A stretch of DNA of 8,405 nucleotides from Candidatus Brevefilum sp. (GCA_007135845.1 SLIC01000211.1:1-8405); one strand, 5' to 3'; counted from the first letter of the stretch, positions 1-5,116 are shown. A program made the numbers and translations. Notes: generated by a model not told the origin, from the letters alone.

Positions 1-2174
1 ACTGGCGCCAGCATGCGTAAGTAGATATCCTGTGCTTCCAGCCAGTCTGGGGTACCAAAAGCACCCAGGGCTTTTGCAACGTTCATCTCGTTCAGCAGCT
101 CCATCAAGCTGGACACAATCGTATTGAAGTTGAAGGTCTCAAAATCATTCGTGACAGATTTTAATGTCTGGTGAACCTTTCGGCGCAGTTTCCGCAGGTC
201 CGCCTCACTTATCGTGCGTTTCGTCGCCGGAGGTTCCAGGAAGGTGAACCAAACTTTGCGCAGCCAACGGATACTGCCCTCAATCCCGCTGCTGTTCCAG
301 GGTGCACCCAGCTCCCAACGTGCAAAGAACATCAAATATGCCCGCACGGTATCCGCACCGTATTCGTCTACCAGGCTATCCGGGGCAATCACATTCCCCC
401 GGCTTTTGGACATTTTTTCATGATCCTCACCCAAAACCATCCCCTGGTTACGCAGCTGCTGCATCGGTTCATCACCACGGGTGATGCCCAAATCACGGCA
501 GGCTTTGTGGAAAAAGCGCGTGTAGATCAGGTGCATGGTGGCATGTTCAATCCCACCGGTGTAGGTATCCACCGGCATCCAATAATCATATTCCTGCTGA
601 TCGAAGGGGTACTGGTCGTAATCCGGGCTGAGGTAGCGCAGATGATACCAGCTTGAGCACATAAACGTATCCAGCGTATCCGTCTCACGCTCAGCCTCTC
701 CACCGCAGTTGGGGCAGGTGGTGAAACGCCAGGTCGGGTGCAGCTTGAGCGGACTTTCCCCGGTAGGCAGCCATTCAATTTCTTCAGGTAGTTCAACGGG
801 CAATGCCTCATCCGGAACGGGCTGCGCGCCGCATTGCGGGCAGTGGATAATTGGGATGGGAGCGCCCCAAAAACGCTGTCGAGAGATCACCCAATCGTGT
901 AAGCGATAATTGACCGCATACTTGCCCACACCCTTCTCTTCTACGTAGGCTGTGGCGCGAGTAAAAGCCTGGTCTCCCGGGGTTCCCGTTAACGGACCCG
1001 AGTTGACCATCTCTCCCACAGCAGGCACAGCTGCTTCCATCTCCTCTGAGACGAGGGGGGCTATATCTGGGGGTTGGATGACCACATCAACCGGCAGGTC
1101 AAACTTACGAGCAAATTCAAAGTCGCGCTGATCATGCGCCGGCACAGCCATGATCGCACCGGTACCGTAACTCATCATGACGTAGTCTGCAATCCAGATG
1201 GGGATGCGCTCGTCGTTGACCGGGTTGACGGCATAACCGCCGGTGAACACGCCGGTCTTCTCACGTTCCAGGGTCTCACGCTGAATATCACCCATCCTTT
1301 CAGCCTGAGCCTGGTATTCTGCCACGATCTCTGCCTTGTCAGGTGTGGTGACCTTCGCCACCAGGGGGTGTTCTGGTGCCAGAACCATGAAGGTGGCCCC
1401 CCACAGGGTGTCTGGCCGGGTGGTGAAGACCTCGATATCATCGCCGGCTTCCGTCTTGAATACCACCGAAGCACCCTCAGAGCGGTTGATCCAGTTGGTT
1501 TGCAGGGTGCGCACCTGCTCGGGCCAATCGATCTTGGAAAAATCGAGCAGTTCATCTGCGTATCGGGTCGTTCGGAAGAACCATTGGACGAGGTTCTTCT
1601 TGATCACCGGGGTTTCACAGCGTTCACAGTGCCGGTCTTCGCCGTGCACTTGCTCCCGCGCCAGAGTTGTGTTGCAATGTGGGCAGAAATCAACCGGCGC
1701 TTCTTTTTGGTAGGCCAGGTCGTTCTGGAAAAACTGCAGAAAGAACCACTGGGACCAGCGATAATATTTGGGATCCGAGGAAACCGCCTCTCGGCGCCAA
1801 TCAATCATGGTGCCCATCGTTTTTAGTTGTCGGCGCATGTTTTCGATGTTACGAGTGGTCCAGGTTTTTGGATGAATGCCGCGTTGGATGGCGGCGTTTT
1901 CAGCCGGCAAGCCGAAGGCATCAAACCCCATTGGGAACATCACATTGTAGCCCTGCATTCGCTTGAAACGGGCGCGTGCGTCGGAAGGGCTCATGGCATA
2001 CCAGTGGCCGATGTGCAAATCCCCCGAAGGATAAGGCAGCATGGTTAACGCGTAGAATTTAGGCTTGTTTTCATCGATGTCGGCCTGGTAGAGACCGTCA
2101 TCTTCCCAATGTTTCTGCCACTTGGGCTCAATATCTTCTGGCTTATACATGGGTATGCTGGTTGGGTCGGGCAT
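1..2174 (-). CDS. leuS: Leucyl-tRNA synthetase, C-terminus cut by window edge
   Basis: This class I aminoacyl-tRNA synthetase charges tRNA-Leu with leucine in the cytoplasm. About 724 codons are visible. Numbered from the ATG at 2174, the sequence shows the HIGH motif (residues 54-57), a zinc-ribbon CPHC/CERC pair (164-167, 183-186), and the CP1 editing domain with TTRPDT (251-256) and HDQRD (347-351). D351 matches the universal editing aspartate. A second Cys pair set, CPQC/CPNC, lies at 445-448 and 487-490, and KMSKS at 587-591. The reading ends inside the anticodon-binding domain (RMLAP); bacterial LeuS is usually about 810-870 residues, so roughly 100 are missing. An in-frame ATG at 2186 also exists, but GGAG lies six bases before the 2174 ATG, so 2174 is preferred. 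The gene sits under a leucine T-box leader. Confidence 0.98.
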   Translation of the reverse strand, partial: MPDPTSIPMYKPEDIEPKWQKHWEDDGLYQADIDENKPKFYALTMLPYPSGDLHIGHWYAMSPSDARARFKRMQGYNVMFPMGFDAFGLPAENAAIQRGIHPKTWTTRNIENMRRQLKTMGTMIDWRREAVSSDPKYYRWSQWFFLQFFQNDLAYQKEAPVDFCPHCNTTLAREQVHGEDRHCERCETPVIKKNLVQWFFRTTRYADELLDFSKIDWPEQVRTLQTNWINRSEGASVVFKTEAGDDIEVFTTRPDTLWGATFMVLAPEHPLVAKVTTPDKAEIVAEYQAQAERMGDIQRETLEREKTGVFTGGYAVNPVNDERIPIWIADYVMMSYGTGAIMAVPAHDQRDFEFARKFDLPVDVVIQPPDIAPLVSEEMEAAVPAVGEMVNSGPLTGTPGDQAFTRATAYVEEKGVGKYAVNYRLHDWVISRQRFWGAPIPIIHCPQCGAQPVPDEALPVELPEEIEWLPTGESPLKLHPTWRFTTCPNCGGEAERETDTLDTFMCSSWYHLRYLSPDYDQYPFDQQEYDYWMPVDTYTGGIEHATMHLIYTRFFHKACRDLGITRGDEPMQQLRNQGMVLGEDHEKMSKSRGNVIAPDSLVDEYGADTVRAYLMFFARWELGAPWNSSGIEGSIRWLRKVWFTFLEPPATKRTISEADLRKLRRKVHQTLKSVTNDFETFNFNTIVSSLMELLNEMNVAKALGAFGTPDWLEAQDIYLRMLAP

Positions 2175-2225
2175 GATCTTCTCCATTTTTGATTATTAAT
2201 AAATATTCCAAAACTTCCTCGTTTA

Positions 2226-2258
2226 AAACAAAATGCTCCGTCCGAACAGGGACGAAGC
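2226..2258 (-). terminator. Regulated terminator of the leuS T-box
   Basis: On the minus strand a 9-bp stem, GCTTCGTCC against GGACGGAGC with a 6-base loop, occupies 2258-2235 and is followed by a T-rich run, ATTTTGTTTT. It begins eight bases after the T-box core, the usual place for the terminator that competes with the antiterminator. A transcriptional rather than translational mechanism is therefore inferred. Confidence 0.92.
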
Positions 2259-2480
2259 AATCGCTCCGCGGTACCACCCTGCTTCCCGTCACCCAATTAT
2301 GACGGACAGCTTGGGCCGCGCTAACGAGCGGTGGGCGTCGTTGGCTACTGGGTTTCACCAACGCCATCTGTCCCCTTGGGGACGGGCCAGGCGAGTTCGA
2401 CCTTGAGGTGTTCCGCACCACCTGCCGGGCTCTCACTAATTTCCCGGCTCGCTGACGGAGGGTCTACTACTCCTGCCATA
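2226..2480 (-). promoter_or_regulatory. T-box riboswitch leader of leuS (specifier CUC, Leu)
   Basis: The minus strand carries the canonical T-box core AGGGTGGTACCGCG at 2280-2267. In its UGGU bulge, the final U fits the discriminator A of tRNA-Leu. Upstream is a Stem I region with GAGCCGGG/CCCGGC pairing. The specifier context is GAACTCGCC, giving a CUC leucine codon at 2395-2393. Two further hairpins are visible: CGTTGG/CCAACG (arms 2363-2358 and 2344-2339) and CCGTCA/TGACGG (2305-2300 and 2291-2286), the latter in the Stem III position. By family knowledge, uncharged tRNA-Leu binds the specifier and the T-box bulge, stabilises the antiterminator and lets leuS be transcribed. The exact 5' boundary of Stem I was estimated by eye. 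Confidence 0.95.
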
Positions 2481-2500
2481 ATGTTTAAACTATTAACATG

Positions 2501-2530
2501 ATTGTATCACATCTGGCTATGAGGTTTCAA
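2501..2530 (-). promoter_or_regulatory. Promoter of the leuS leader
   Basis: The minus strand reads TTGAAA (2530-2525), an 18-base spacer, then TACAAT (2506-2501), a good sigma-70/sigma-A type promoter. It predicts a start near 2494 and a leader of about 320 nt, which holds the whole T-box. The promoter lies outside and just upstream of the Stem I region, as expected. Confidence 0.75.
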
Positions 2531-2685
2531 TACTTGCAGGCGGTGTTGGTGAGAAAATCATTTAGTAACAATTATCCATCAATAGCTTAATATGCTAGAC
2601 AGATGGTTTCAAAAAGACAACCTCATCAAACTGAATTTTTCCCACCTTTTCTGTACTTACATTATTTTTTCCTCGCTTTTCAGGT

Positions 2686-3099
2686 TTAGGTTCTAACTTC
2701 TAACACATTGAGGCGATCATCTAGGCACAATCTCCCAGGCGTATCGACCCAAGCATAGCGCACCCCGTCAATCAAGGGGCAGGGGAGCTTCTTTTGAAAG
2801 AGGGTACACTCTGGCCAGCATTGCTTTCCTTCTGGAAGGATGCCCAACCGCAGGGAATCATTGCCGATGATGGTGCCCTTGTTGGGCATCCGCTCGCAGT
2901 CTAAAGTGACATCTGCCCTGAAGCGGGCATAGCACAGGCCGCGCTGTTCAGCGCTGTCCACACCTTGCCTGGACGCCAGGCTCATCAGGCTGACCGGGCG
3001 GTTGGGATTCTTAGACTCTGCGCCTTCGATACCTGATTTATTGATTTGGACACAATCACGATTATCCATTAAGGCGGCAACTTTATACTCTTTGTCCAT
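2686..3099 (-). CDS. Small divergent MOSC-like domain protein
   Basis: This is a 137-residue soluble protein with no signal peptide or membrane segment. Its pattern resembles short MOSC proteins, which are linked to molybdenum cofactor or sulfur transfer: RPVSLMSLAS (34-43) in the place of the family's 'HRQVSLLS' stretch, CYARFRADVTL (56-66) resembling 'GDFAENITT', a GTIIGNDSLRLG strand (75-86), and a Cys cluster GKQC-x3-C...C (C94, C98, C107) followed by G-x-[RC]-L-x-x-DD. The N-terminal GD.H.G motif of typical MOSC domains is not recognisable, so this is a divergent or degenerate member. The start at 3099 has AAAGG about eight bases upstream. The gene has its own promoter and no functional partner next to it. 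The MOSC assignment comes from pattern reading only; a substrate cannot be named. Confidence 0.65.
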   Translation of the reverse strand: MDKEYKVAALMDNRDCVQINKSGIEGAESKNPNRPVSLMSLASRQGVDSAEQRGLCYARFRADVTLDCERMPNKGTIIGNDSLRLGILPEGKQCWPECTLFQKKLPCPLIDGVRYAWVDTPGRLCLDDRLNVLEVRT

Positions 3100-3143
3100 A
3101 TAAGACCTTTCTATCAGTAGGGCGGCGGCATGACAATGCCAAC

Positions 3144-3171
3144 ATTATACCAAGCGATGGTTTATCAACAA
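3144..3171 (-). promoter_or_regulatory. Extended -10 promoter of the MOSC-like gene
   Basis: The minus strand shows TTGTTG (3171-3166), a 16-base spacer and a perfect TATAAT (3149-3144) preceded by TGG, an extended -10 (TGn). The predicted start is near 3137, giving an untranslated leader of about 40 nt before the ATG at 3099. Confidence 0.7.
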
Positions 3172-3214
3172 GCGCAGGATGAATCCGCTGTGTGGATTTA
3201 GAATGAGCGTTACC

Positions 3215-3288
3215 AGGTATTAGGCAAATAGGAAATTAGGAAAATAGGTAATTAGGCAAATAGGTAATTAGGCAAGTAGGTATTTAGA
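3215..3288. repeat. 8-bp period repeat array, AGG(T/C/A)AA(T/A)T type
   Basis: About nine consecutive units of seven or eight bases run without interruption, for example AGGTAATT and AGGCAAAT. The two alternate in places to make a 16-bp unit (AGGTAATTAGGCAAAT). Units differ by one to three substitutions but the 8-bp phase is kept. The array lies in the 240-base stretch between the MOSC-gene promoter and the tRNA-derived repeats, where I see no gene. A related array is at 7952-8075. Confidence 0.85.
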
Positions 3289-3320
3289 TTTTTCGTAATT
3301 GAGCTATTAGAGATATACCA

Positions 3321-3377
3321 GACCGATGACAGAAGTCCGGGTTTTCGTCACCGGTCTTCCGTCTCCCGTCTCCCGTC
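3321..3377. repeat. Inverted repeat plus 7-bp GTCTCCC tandem repeat
   Basis: The arms GACCGATGAC (3321-3330) and GTCACCGGTC (3347-3356) form an inverted repeat with a 16-base loop. On the minus-strand RNA the only non-Watson-Crick position becomes a G-U pair, so the stem is continuous over ten pairs. The right arm runs into a 7-bp repeat: GTCTTCC, GTCTCCC, GTCTCCC, GTC (3354-3377). No T-run follows on either strand, so this is not a classical terminator. Confidence 0.6.
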
Positions 3378-3407
3378 AACCTGCCCGCTGACACACCTTA
3401 CAGAAAT

Positions 3408-3430
3408 AAAAAGCGCCCAAACTGGACGCT
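3408..3430 (-). terminator. Terminator of tRNA-derived repeat unit 1
   Basis: On the minus strand AGCGTCC pairs with GGGCGCT across a 5-base loop (one G-U pair), followed by a run of five T. It is the copy of the tRNA-Ala terminator in the outermost repeat. Pairing is kept despite substitutions. Confidence 0.8.
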
Positions 3431-3434
3431 TATT

Positions 3435-3495
3435 TGGTGGACCCAGAGGGACCTACGGCCCTCAGCTTCTCAATGCCACTGAAACGCGCTCCCAA
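3435..3495 (-). pseudogene. Decayed tRNA-Ala copy 1 (3' two-thirds)
   Basis: Homology to the intact tRNA-Ala(GGC) runs from the encoded CCA through the acceptor 3' strand (TGGGTCC), T arm, variable loop and anticodon arm (GGC still present) into the D arm. It then stops: the 5' acceptor strand and most of the D arm are replaced, so no acceptor stem can form. The T loop TTCGAAT is replaced by an 8-base segment, CCGTAGGT, which lacks the conserved TTC. It cannot be a normal elongator tRNA. Confidence 0.85.
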
Positions 3496-3534
3496 TTCCC
3501 AAGAAGGAGTTAGTGCATCAAATTATGCCGGAAT

Positions 3535-3558
3535 AAAAAAGCGCCCAAAATGGACGCT
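3535..3558 (-). terminator. Terminator of tRNA-derived repeat unit 2
   Basis: On the minus strand AGCGTCC pairs with GGGCGCT across a 5-base ATTTT loop (one G-U pair) and is followed by six T. It is equivalent to the terminators of units 1 and 3. Confidence 0.8.
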
Positions 3559-3562
3559 TTTC

Positions 3563-3623
3563 TGGTGGACCCAGAGGGACCTGCGGCCCTCAGCTTCTCA
3601 ATCCCACTGAAACGCGCTCCCAA
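3563..3623 (-). pseudogene. Decayed tRNA-Ala copy 2 (3' two-thirds)
   Basis: The structure matches copy 1: CCA, acceptor 3' strand, altered T loop (CCGCAGGT), anticodon arm, truncation in the D arm and no matching 5' acceptor strand. The anticodon position reads GGG, which would be proline, instead of GGC. This is further evidence of decay, or at least of release from decoding function. Confidence 0.85.
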
Positions 3624-3662
3624 TTCCCAAGAAGGAGTTAGTGTATCAAATTATCCAGGAAT

Positions 3663-3688
3663 AAAAAAAAGCGCCCAAAATGGGCGCT
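3663..3688 (-). terminator. Terminator of the tRNA-Ala unit
   Basis: On the minus strand AGCGCCC pairs perfectly with GGGCGCT across ATTTT, followed by eight T. The hairpin begins five bases after the encoded CCA of tRNA-Ala(GGC), so it is a strong intrinsic terminator for the two-tRNA transcript. Confidence 0.93.
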
Positions 3689-3692
3689 TATT

Positions 3693-3768
3693 TGGTGGAC
3701 CCAGAGGGATTCGAACCCTCGACCTTCTCAATGCCATTGAGACGCGCTCCCAGCTGCGCTATGGGCCC
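3693..3768 (-). tRNA. tRNA-Ala (anticodon GGC)
   Basis: A full cloverleaf of 76 nt includes an encoded CCA. The acceptor GGGCCCA pairs with TGGGTCC (one G-U pair), the D arm is GCGCAGCTGGGAGCGC, and the anticodon stem TCTCA/TGAGA has loop ATGGCAT. The anticodon GGC is at 3735-3733. The T arm is GAGGG-TTCGAAT-CCCTC and the discriminator is A. It decodes GCC and GCU. It is the second gene of a two-tRNA unit and is followed at once by an intrinsic terminator. Confidence 0.97.
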
Positions 3769-3790
3769 AAGAATATTTTGCTTGCACCCC

Positions 3791-3819
3791 GTGCCCCTGT
3801 GTACTGGCCAGCGGGGCAC
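3791..3819 (-). other. Hairpin between the two tRNA-Ala genes
   Basis: A perfect 7-bp inverted repeat, GTGCCCC (3791-3797) and GGGGCAC (3813-3819), encloses a 15-base loop holding the palindrome TGGCCA. It lies five bases downstream of tRNA-Ala(CGC). No T-run follows on the minus strand, so it is more likely a processing or spacer structure than a terminator. Confidence 0.5.
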
Positions 3820-3824
3820 TAGAG

Positions 3825-3897
3825 TGGACCTGGAGGGATTTGAACCCTCGACCTCCTCAGTGCGATTGAGGCGCGCTCCCAACTGCGCTACAGGCCC
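3825..3897 (-). tRNA. tRNA-Ala (anticodon CGC)
   Basis: A 73-nt cloverleaf without encoded CCA (the gene is followed by CTC). The acceptor GGGCCTG pairs with CAGGTCC, the D arm is GCGCAGTTGGGAGCGC, and the anticodon stem CCTCA/TGAGG has loop ATCGCAC. The anticodon CGC is at 3864-3862. The T arm is GAGGG-TTCAAAT-CCCTC and the discriminator is A. It decodes GCG. It is the first gene of the unit, about 13 bases after the predicted transcription start, and differs from its GGC neighbour in needing post-transcriptional CCA addition. Confidence 0.97.
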
Positions 3898-3916
3898 TTC
3901 TTTTAAGGGTGATGGG

Positions 3917-3945
3917 ATTTTACCTGTGGAGGGGCATTCTGTCAA
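3917..3945 (-). promoter_or_regulatory. Promoter of the tRNA-Ala unit
   Basis: The minus strand has a perfect TTGACA (3945-3940), a 17-base spacer and TAAAAT (3922-3917), a near-consensus strong promoter. The predicted start is near 3910, leaving a very short leader before tRNA-Ala(CGC). Confidence 0.88.
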
Positions 3946-4035
3946 TAGTGCCCACATCCTTGGCCCCCCAAATCAATGTCCTTAGAGCCATGACAAAAAT
4001 CGGGTAGATTCGGTGATTAAAACTCGGTTTTGGGT

Positions 4036-4064
4036 TTGACAGCCTGGTAAGACAAGCATAAAAT
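4036..4064 (+). promoter_or_regulatory. Promoter of the feo operon and its repressor
   Basis: TTGACA (4036-4041), a 17-base spacer and TAAAAT (4059-4064) give a near-consensus promoter with a start near 4071. It is divergent from the tRNA promoter about 90 bases away. The core elements are strong, which fits a gene controlled mainly by repression. Confidence 0.88.
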
Positions 4065-4077
4065 AAGGGAACCCTTA
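4064..4077. promoter_or_regulatory. Candidate operator 1 (TAAGGG-AA-CCCTTA)
   Basis: A perfect 6+6 inverted repeat with a 2-base centre overlaps the last base of the -10 box and covers the predicted start site. That position would block RNA polymerase. It is a plausible site for autoregulation by the DtxR-family product of the next gene; binding is inferred from position and symmetry only. Confidence 0.5.
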
Positions 4078-4086
4078 AGTTTATCT

Positions 4087-4105
4087 GAAGGTAAGCCTTA
4101 ACTGT
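4087..4105. promoter_or_regulatory. Candidate DtxR/IdeR-like operator 2
   Basis: The 19 bases just before the ATG contain AAGGTAAGCCTT and match the DtxR/IdeR box consensus (TTAGGTTAGCCTAACCTAA) at 12 of 19 positions by my count, mostly in AGGT-AGCCT. The core AAGG-4-CCTT is an inverted repeat. The site takes the space where a Shine-Dalgarno would be expected; the nearest purine run, GAAGG, is 14 bases from the ATG. Confidence 0.5.
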
Positions 4106-4777
4106 ATGACACAACCTGTTGAAGCATTATTAAGCGATAGCAAAGAAATGTACCTGGTAACCATCGCTCGCCTGAGTGAGCCGGGTCAGCCAGTGCCGCT
4201 ATCGCACCTCGCCCGTGATCTATCGGTAACATCTGTTTCAGTTAACGAAATGTGCCGAAAGTTGCAGGATCAGGGGTACGTGATTTACCAGCCTTACCAG
4301 GGTGTCTGGCTGACGGAATCGGGTGAAAAACTGGCGAATAACACCCTCCGTCGGCACCGCCTGTGGGAAGTGTTCCTGGTTGATAAGCTGGGTTTTGAAT
4401 ACACAAAAGCACATCAAATTGCCTGTCAGATGGAACATATCACGACAGATCAGATGATGGATAAACTGGATCAATTCCTGGGGTTTCCTAAAATGAACCC
4501 GGTCGGCGAACCGATCCCCAGTGGTGGATTAAAATCCTACCCATCCTCACCAACACCGCTGACCAAGCTGGCGGTGGGCAGTCGGGCCAGGGTGCTCCGT
4601 TTTGACGTGCCTGAATCGGCCTCTGGGTTTTTAATCGATGCTGGCGTTCAACCAGGCAAGGAGATCACGCTGATTGGCGCTGGCAAAGACAACCTGTTGA
4701 TCCAGGTCAACCAGGAGCATATCTCATTATCACTCGAGTTAGCACAATCTATCCTGATAAACCAGCTCGACGCATAA
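4106..4777 (+). CDS. Iron-dependent DtxR/IdeR-family repressor
   Basis: This 223-residue metalloregulator very likely represses the feo operon when Fe(II) is plentiful. Residues 1-75 are a winged helix-turn-helix (DNA-reading helix around 40-55). Residues 80-135 form the dimer and metal-binding domain, and about 150-223 an SH3-like FeoA-type domain. The metal ligands match DtxR with a constant +5 shift: M15, C107, E110, H111 (DtxR M10, C102, E105, H106) and H84, E88, H103 (DtxR H79, E83, H98). The cysteine at 107 points to the iron-type (DtxR/IdeR) site rather than the manganese-type MntR site. It is the first gene of the operon, 65 bases before feoA. No good Shine-Dalgarno is present, but no better in-frame start exists. 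The role is certain at family level; the target is inferred from context. Confidence 0.93.
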   Translation: MTQPVEALLSDSKEMYLVTIARLSEPGQPVPLSHLARDLSVTSVSVNEMCRKLQDQGYVIYQPYQGVWLTESGEKLANNTLRRHRLWEVFLVDKLGFEYTKAHQIACQMEHITTDQMMDKLDQFLGFPKMNPVGEPIPSGGLKSYPSSPTPLTKLAVGSRARVLRFDVPESASGFLIDAGVQPGKEITLIGAGKDNLLIQVNQEHISLSLELAQSILINQLDA

Positions 4778-4785
4778 ACAACACG

Positions 4786-4820
4786 ACAAAGATTGACTCC
4801 ATCTTTGTTGAGATCAATCT
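4786..4820 (+). other. Overlapping inverted repeats between repressor and feoA
   Basis: Two alternative stems share bases. Stem A is ACAAAGA (4786-4792) with TCTTTGT (4802-4808); stem B is AGATTGA (4790-4796) with TCAATCT (4814-4820). They overlap at AGA, so an RNA could form only one at a time. No T-run follows, so it is not an intrinsic terminator. It may be an mRNA processing or expression-tuning element, or a protein site. Confidence 0.4.
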
Positions 4821-4842
4821 AAGAAAAAAAGGATCATCTACA

Positions 4843-5106
4843 ATGAACAACAACAATGAACGCATGAATGAAGAACTTCCGCTGAGCAAATTAAAAAAGG
4901 GACAGAAAGCGATTGTGGTTCGTGTCGGGGGAAAAGGCGCAGTCAAACGTCGAATGATGGATATGGGCATGGTGCCAGGCTCCGAAATCCGCGTTGTCCG
5001 CATTGCACCCTTTGGCGACCCCATTGAATTCAATGTAAAAGGTTACAATCTGTCGTTACGCAAATCAGAAGCGAAAGATATCATTGTTGAAATGGTTGAG
5101 GAATAA
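4843..5106 (+). CDS. feoA: FeoA protein (first copy)
   Basis: This small cytoplasmic SH3-like protein works with FeoB in Fe(II) uptake. It has 87 residues; the FeoA core begins at about residue 13 (LPLSKLKKGQKAIVVRV) and contains KRRMMDMGMVPGSEIRVVRIAPFGDPIEF (written here only as landmarks: M48-G50 and the PFGDP turn) and the terminal YNLSLRKSEAKDI strand. The M-D-M-G-x-x-P-G turn is the family signature. AAAGG lies ten bases before the chosen ATG; an ATG at residue 8 (4864) is possible and would give a more typical length. A second, different feoA follows after ten bases. Confidence 0.93.
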   Translation: MNNNNERMNEELPLSKLKKGQKAIVVRVGGKGAVKRRMMDMGMVPGSEIRVVRIAPFGDPIEFNVKGYNLSLRKSEAKDIIVEMVEE

Positions 5107-5116
5107 TTATAAGAAT

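Larger units (their letters stand above)
3408..3670 (-). repeat. Tandem tRNA-Ala-derived repeat units (two copies)
   Basis: Two adjacent units, 3413-3540 and 3541-3670, are about 94 percent identical by eye (about eight substitutions and a two-base length difference in an A run). Reading the minus strand, each holds an unrelated 5' stretch of about 40 bases, then a decayed 3' two-thirds of tRNA-Ala ending in CCA, then a Rho-independent terminator. The third, parental-looking unit at 3671-3768 contains the intact tRNA-Ala(GGC) with the same terminator. The two decayed units share the same departures from the intact gene, so one probably arose first and then duplicated. Confidence 0.88.

Noticed and set aside
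1074..1826. Open frame of 250 codons on the plus strand
   Set aside because: It is antisense to leuS, whose minus-strand frame has every synthetase motif; the plus-strand protein has no recognisable domain.
2531..2685. Intergenic stretch between the MOSC-like gene and the leuS promoter
   Set aside because: I found no gene, terminator or repeat I could support here.
3215..3288. Possible CRISPR or iteron origin
   Set aside because: Units are 8 bp with no spacers, and no replication protein gene is present.
3408..3770. Possible CRISPR array
   Set aside because: Repeats are about 130 bp, only three units, and contain tRNA and terminator sequence; there are no spacers of uniform length or cas genes.
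3550..3985. Plus- and minus-strand open frames across the tRNA region (peptides like VDPEGFEPSTF)
   Set aside because: These are well-known false proteins produced by translating tRNA genes; the cloverleaves explain the sequence.
3920..4114. 64-codon minus-strand frame upstream of the tRNA genes
   Set aside because: It covers both divergent promoters, lacks a domain and has no ribosome binding site.
4793..4820. Possible internal promoter before feoA (TTGACT, 17 bases, AATCTA)
   Set aside because: The -10 candidate is poor and the bases are better explained by the overlapping inverted repeats.
5084..5116. Longer start (TTG at 5084) for the second feoA
   Set aside because: It would overlap the first feoA, uses a rare start, and adds residues not belonging to the FeoA core; ATG codons at 5117/5120 fit better.
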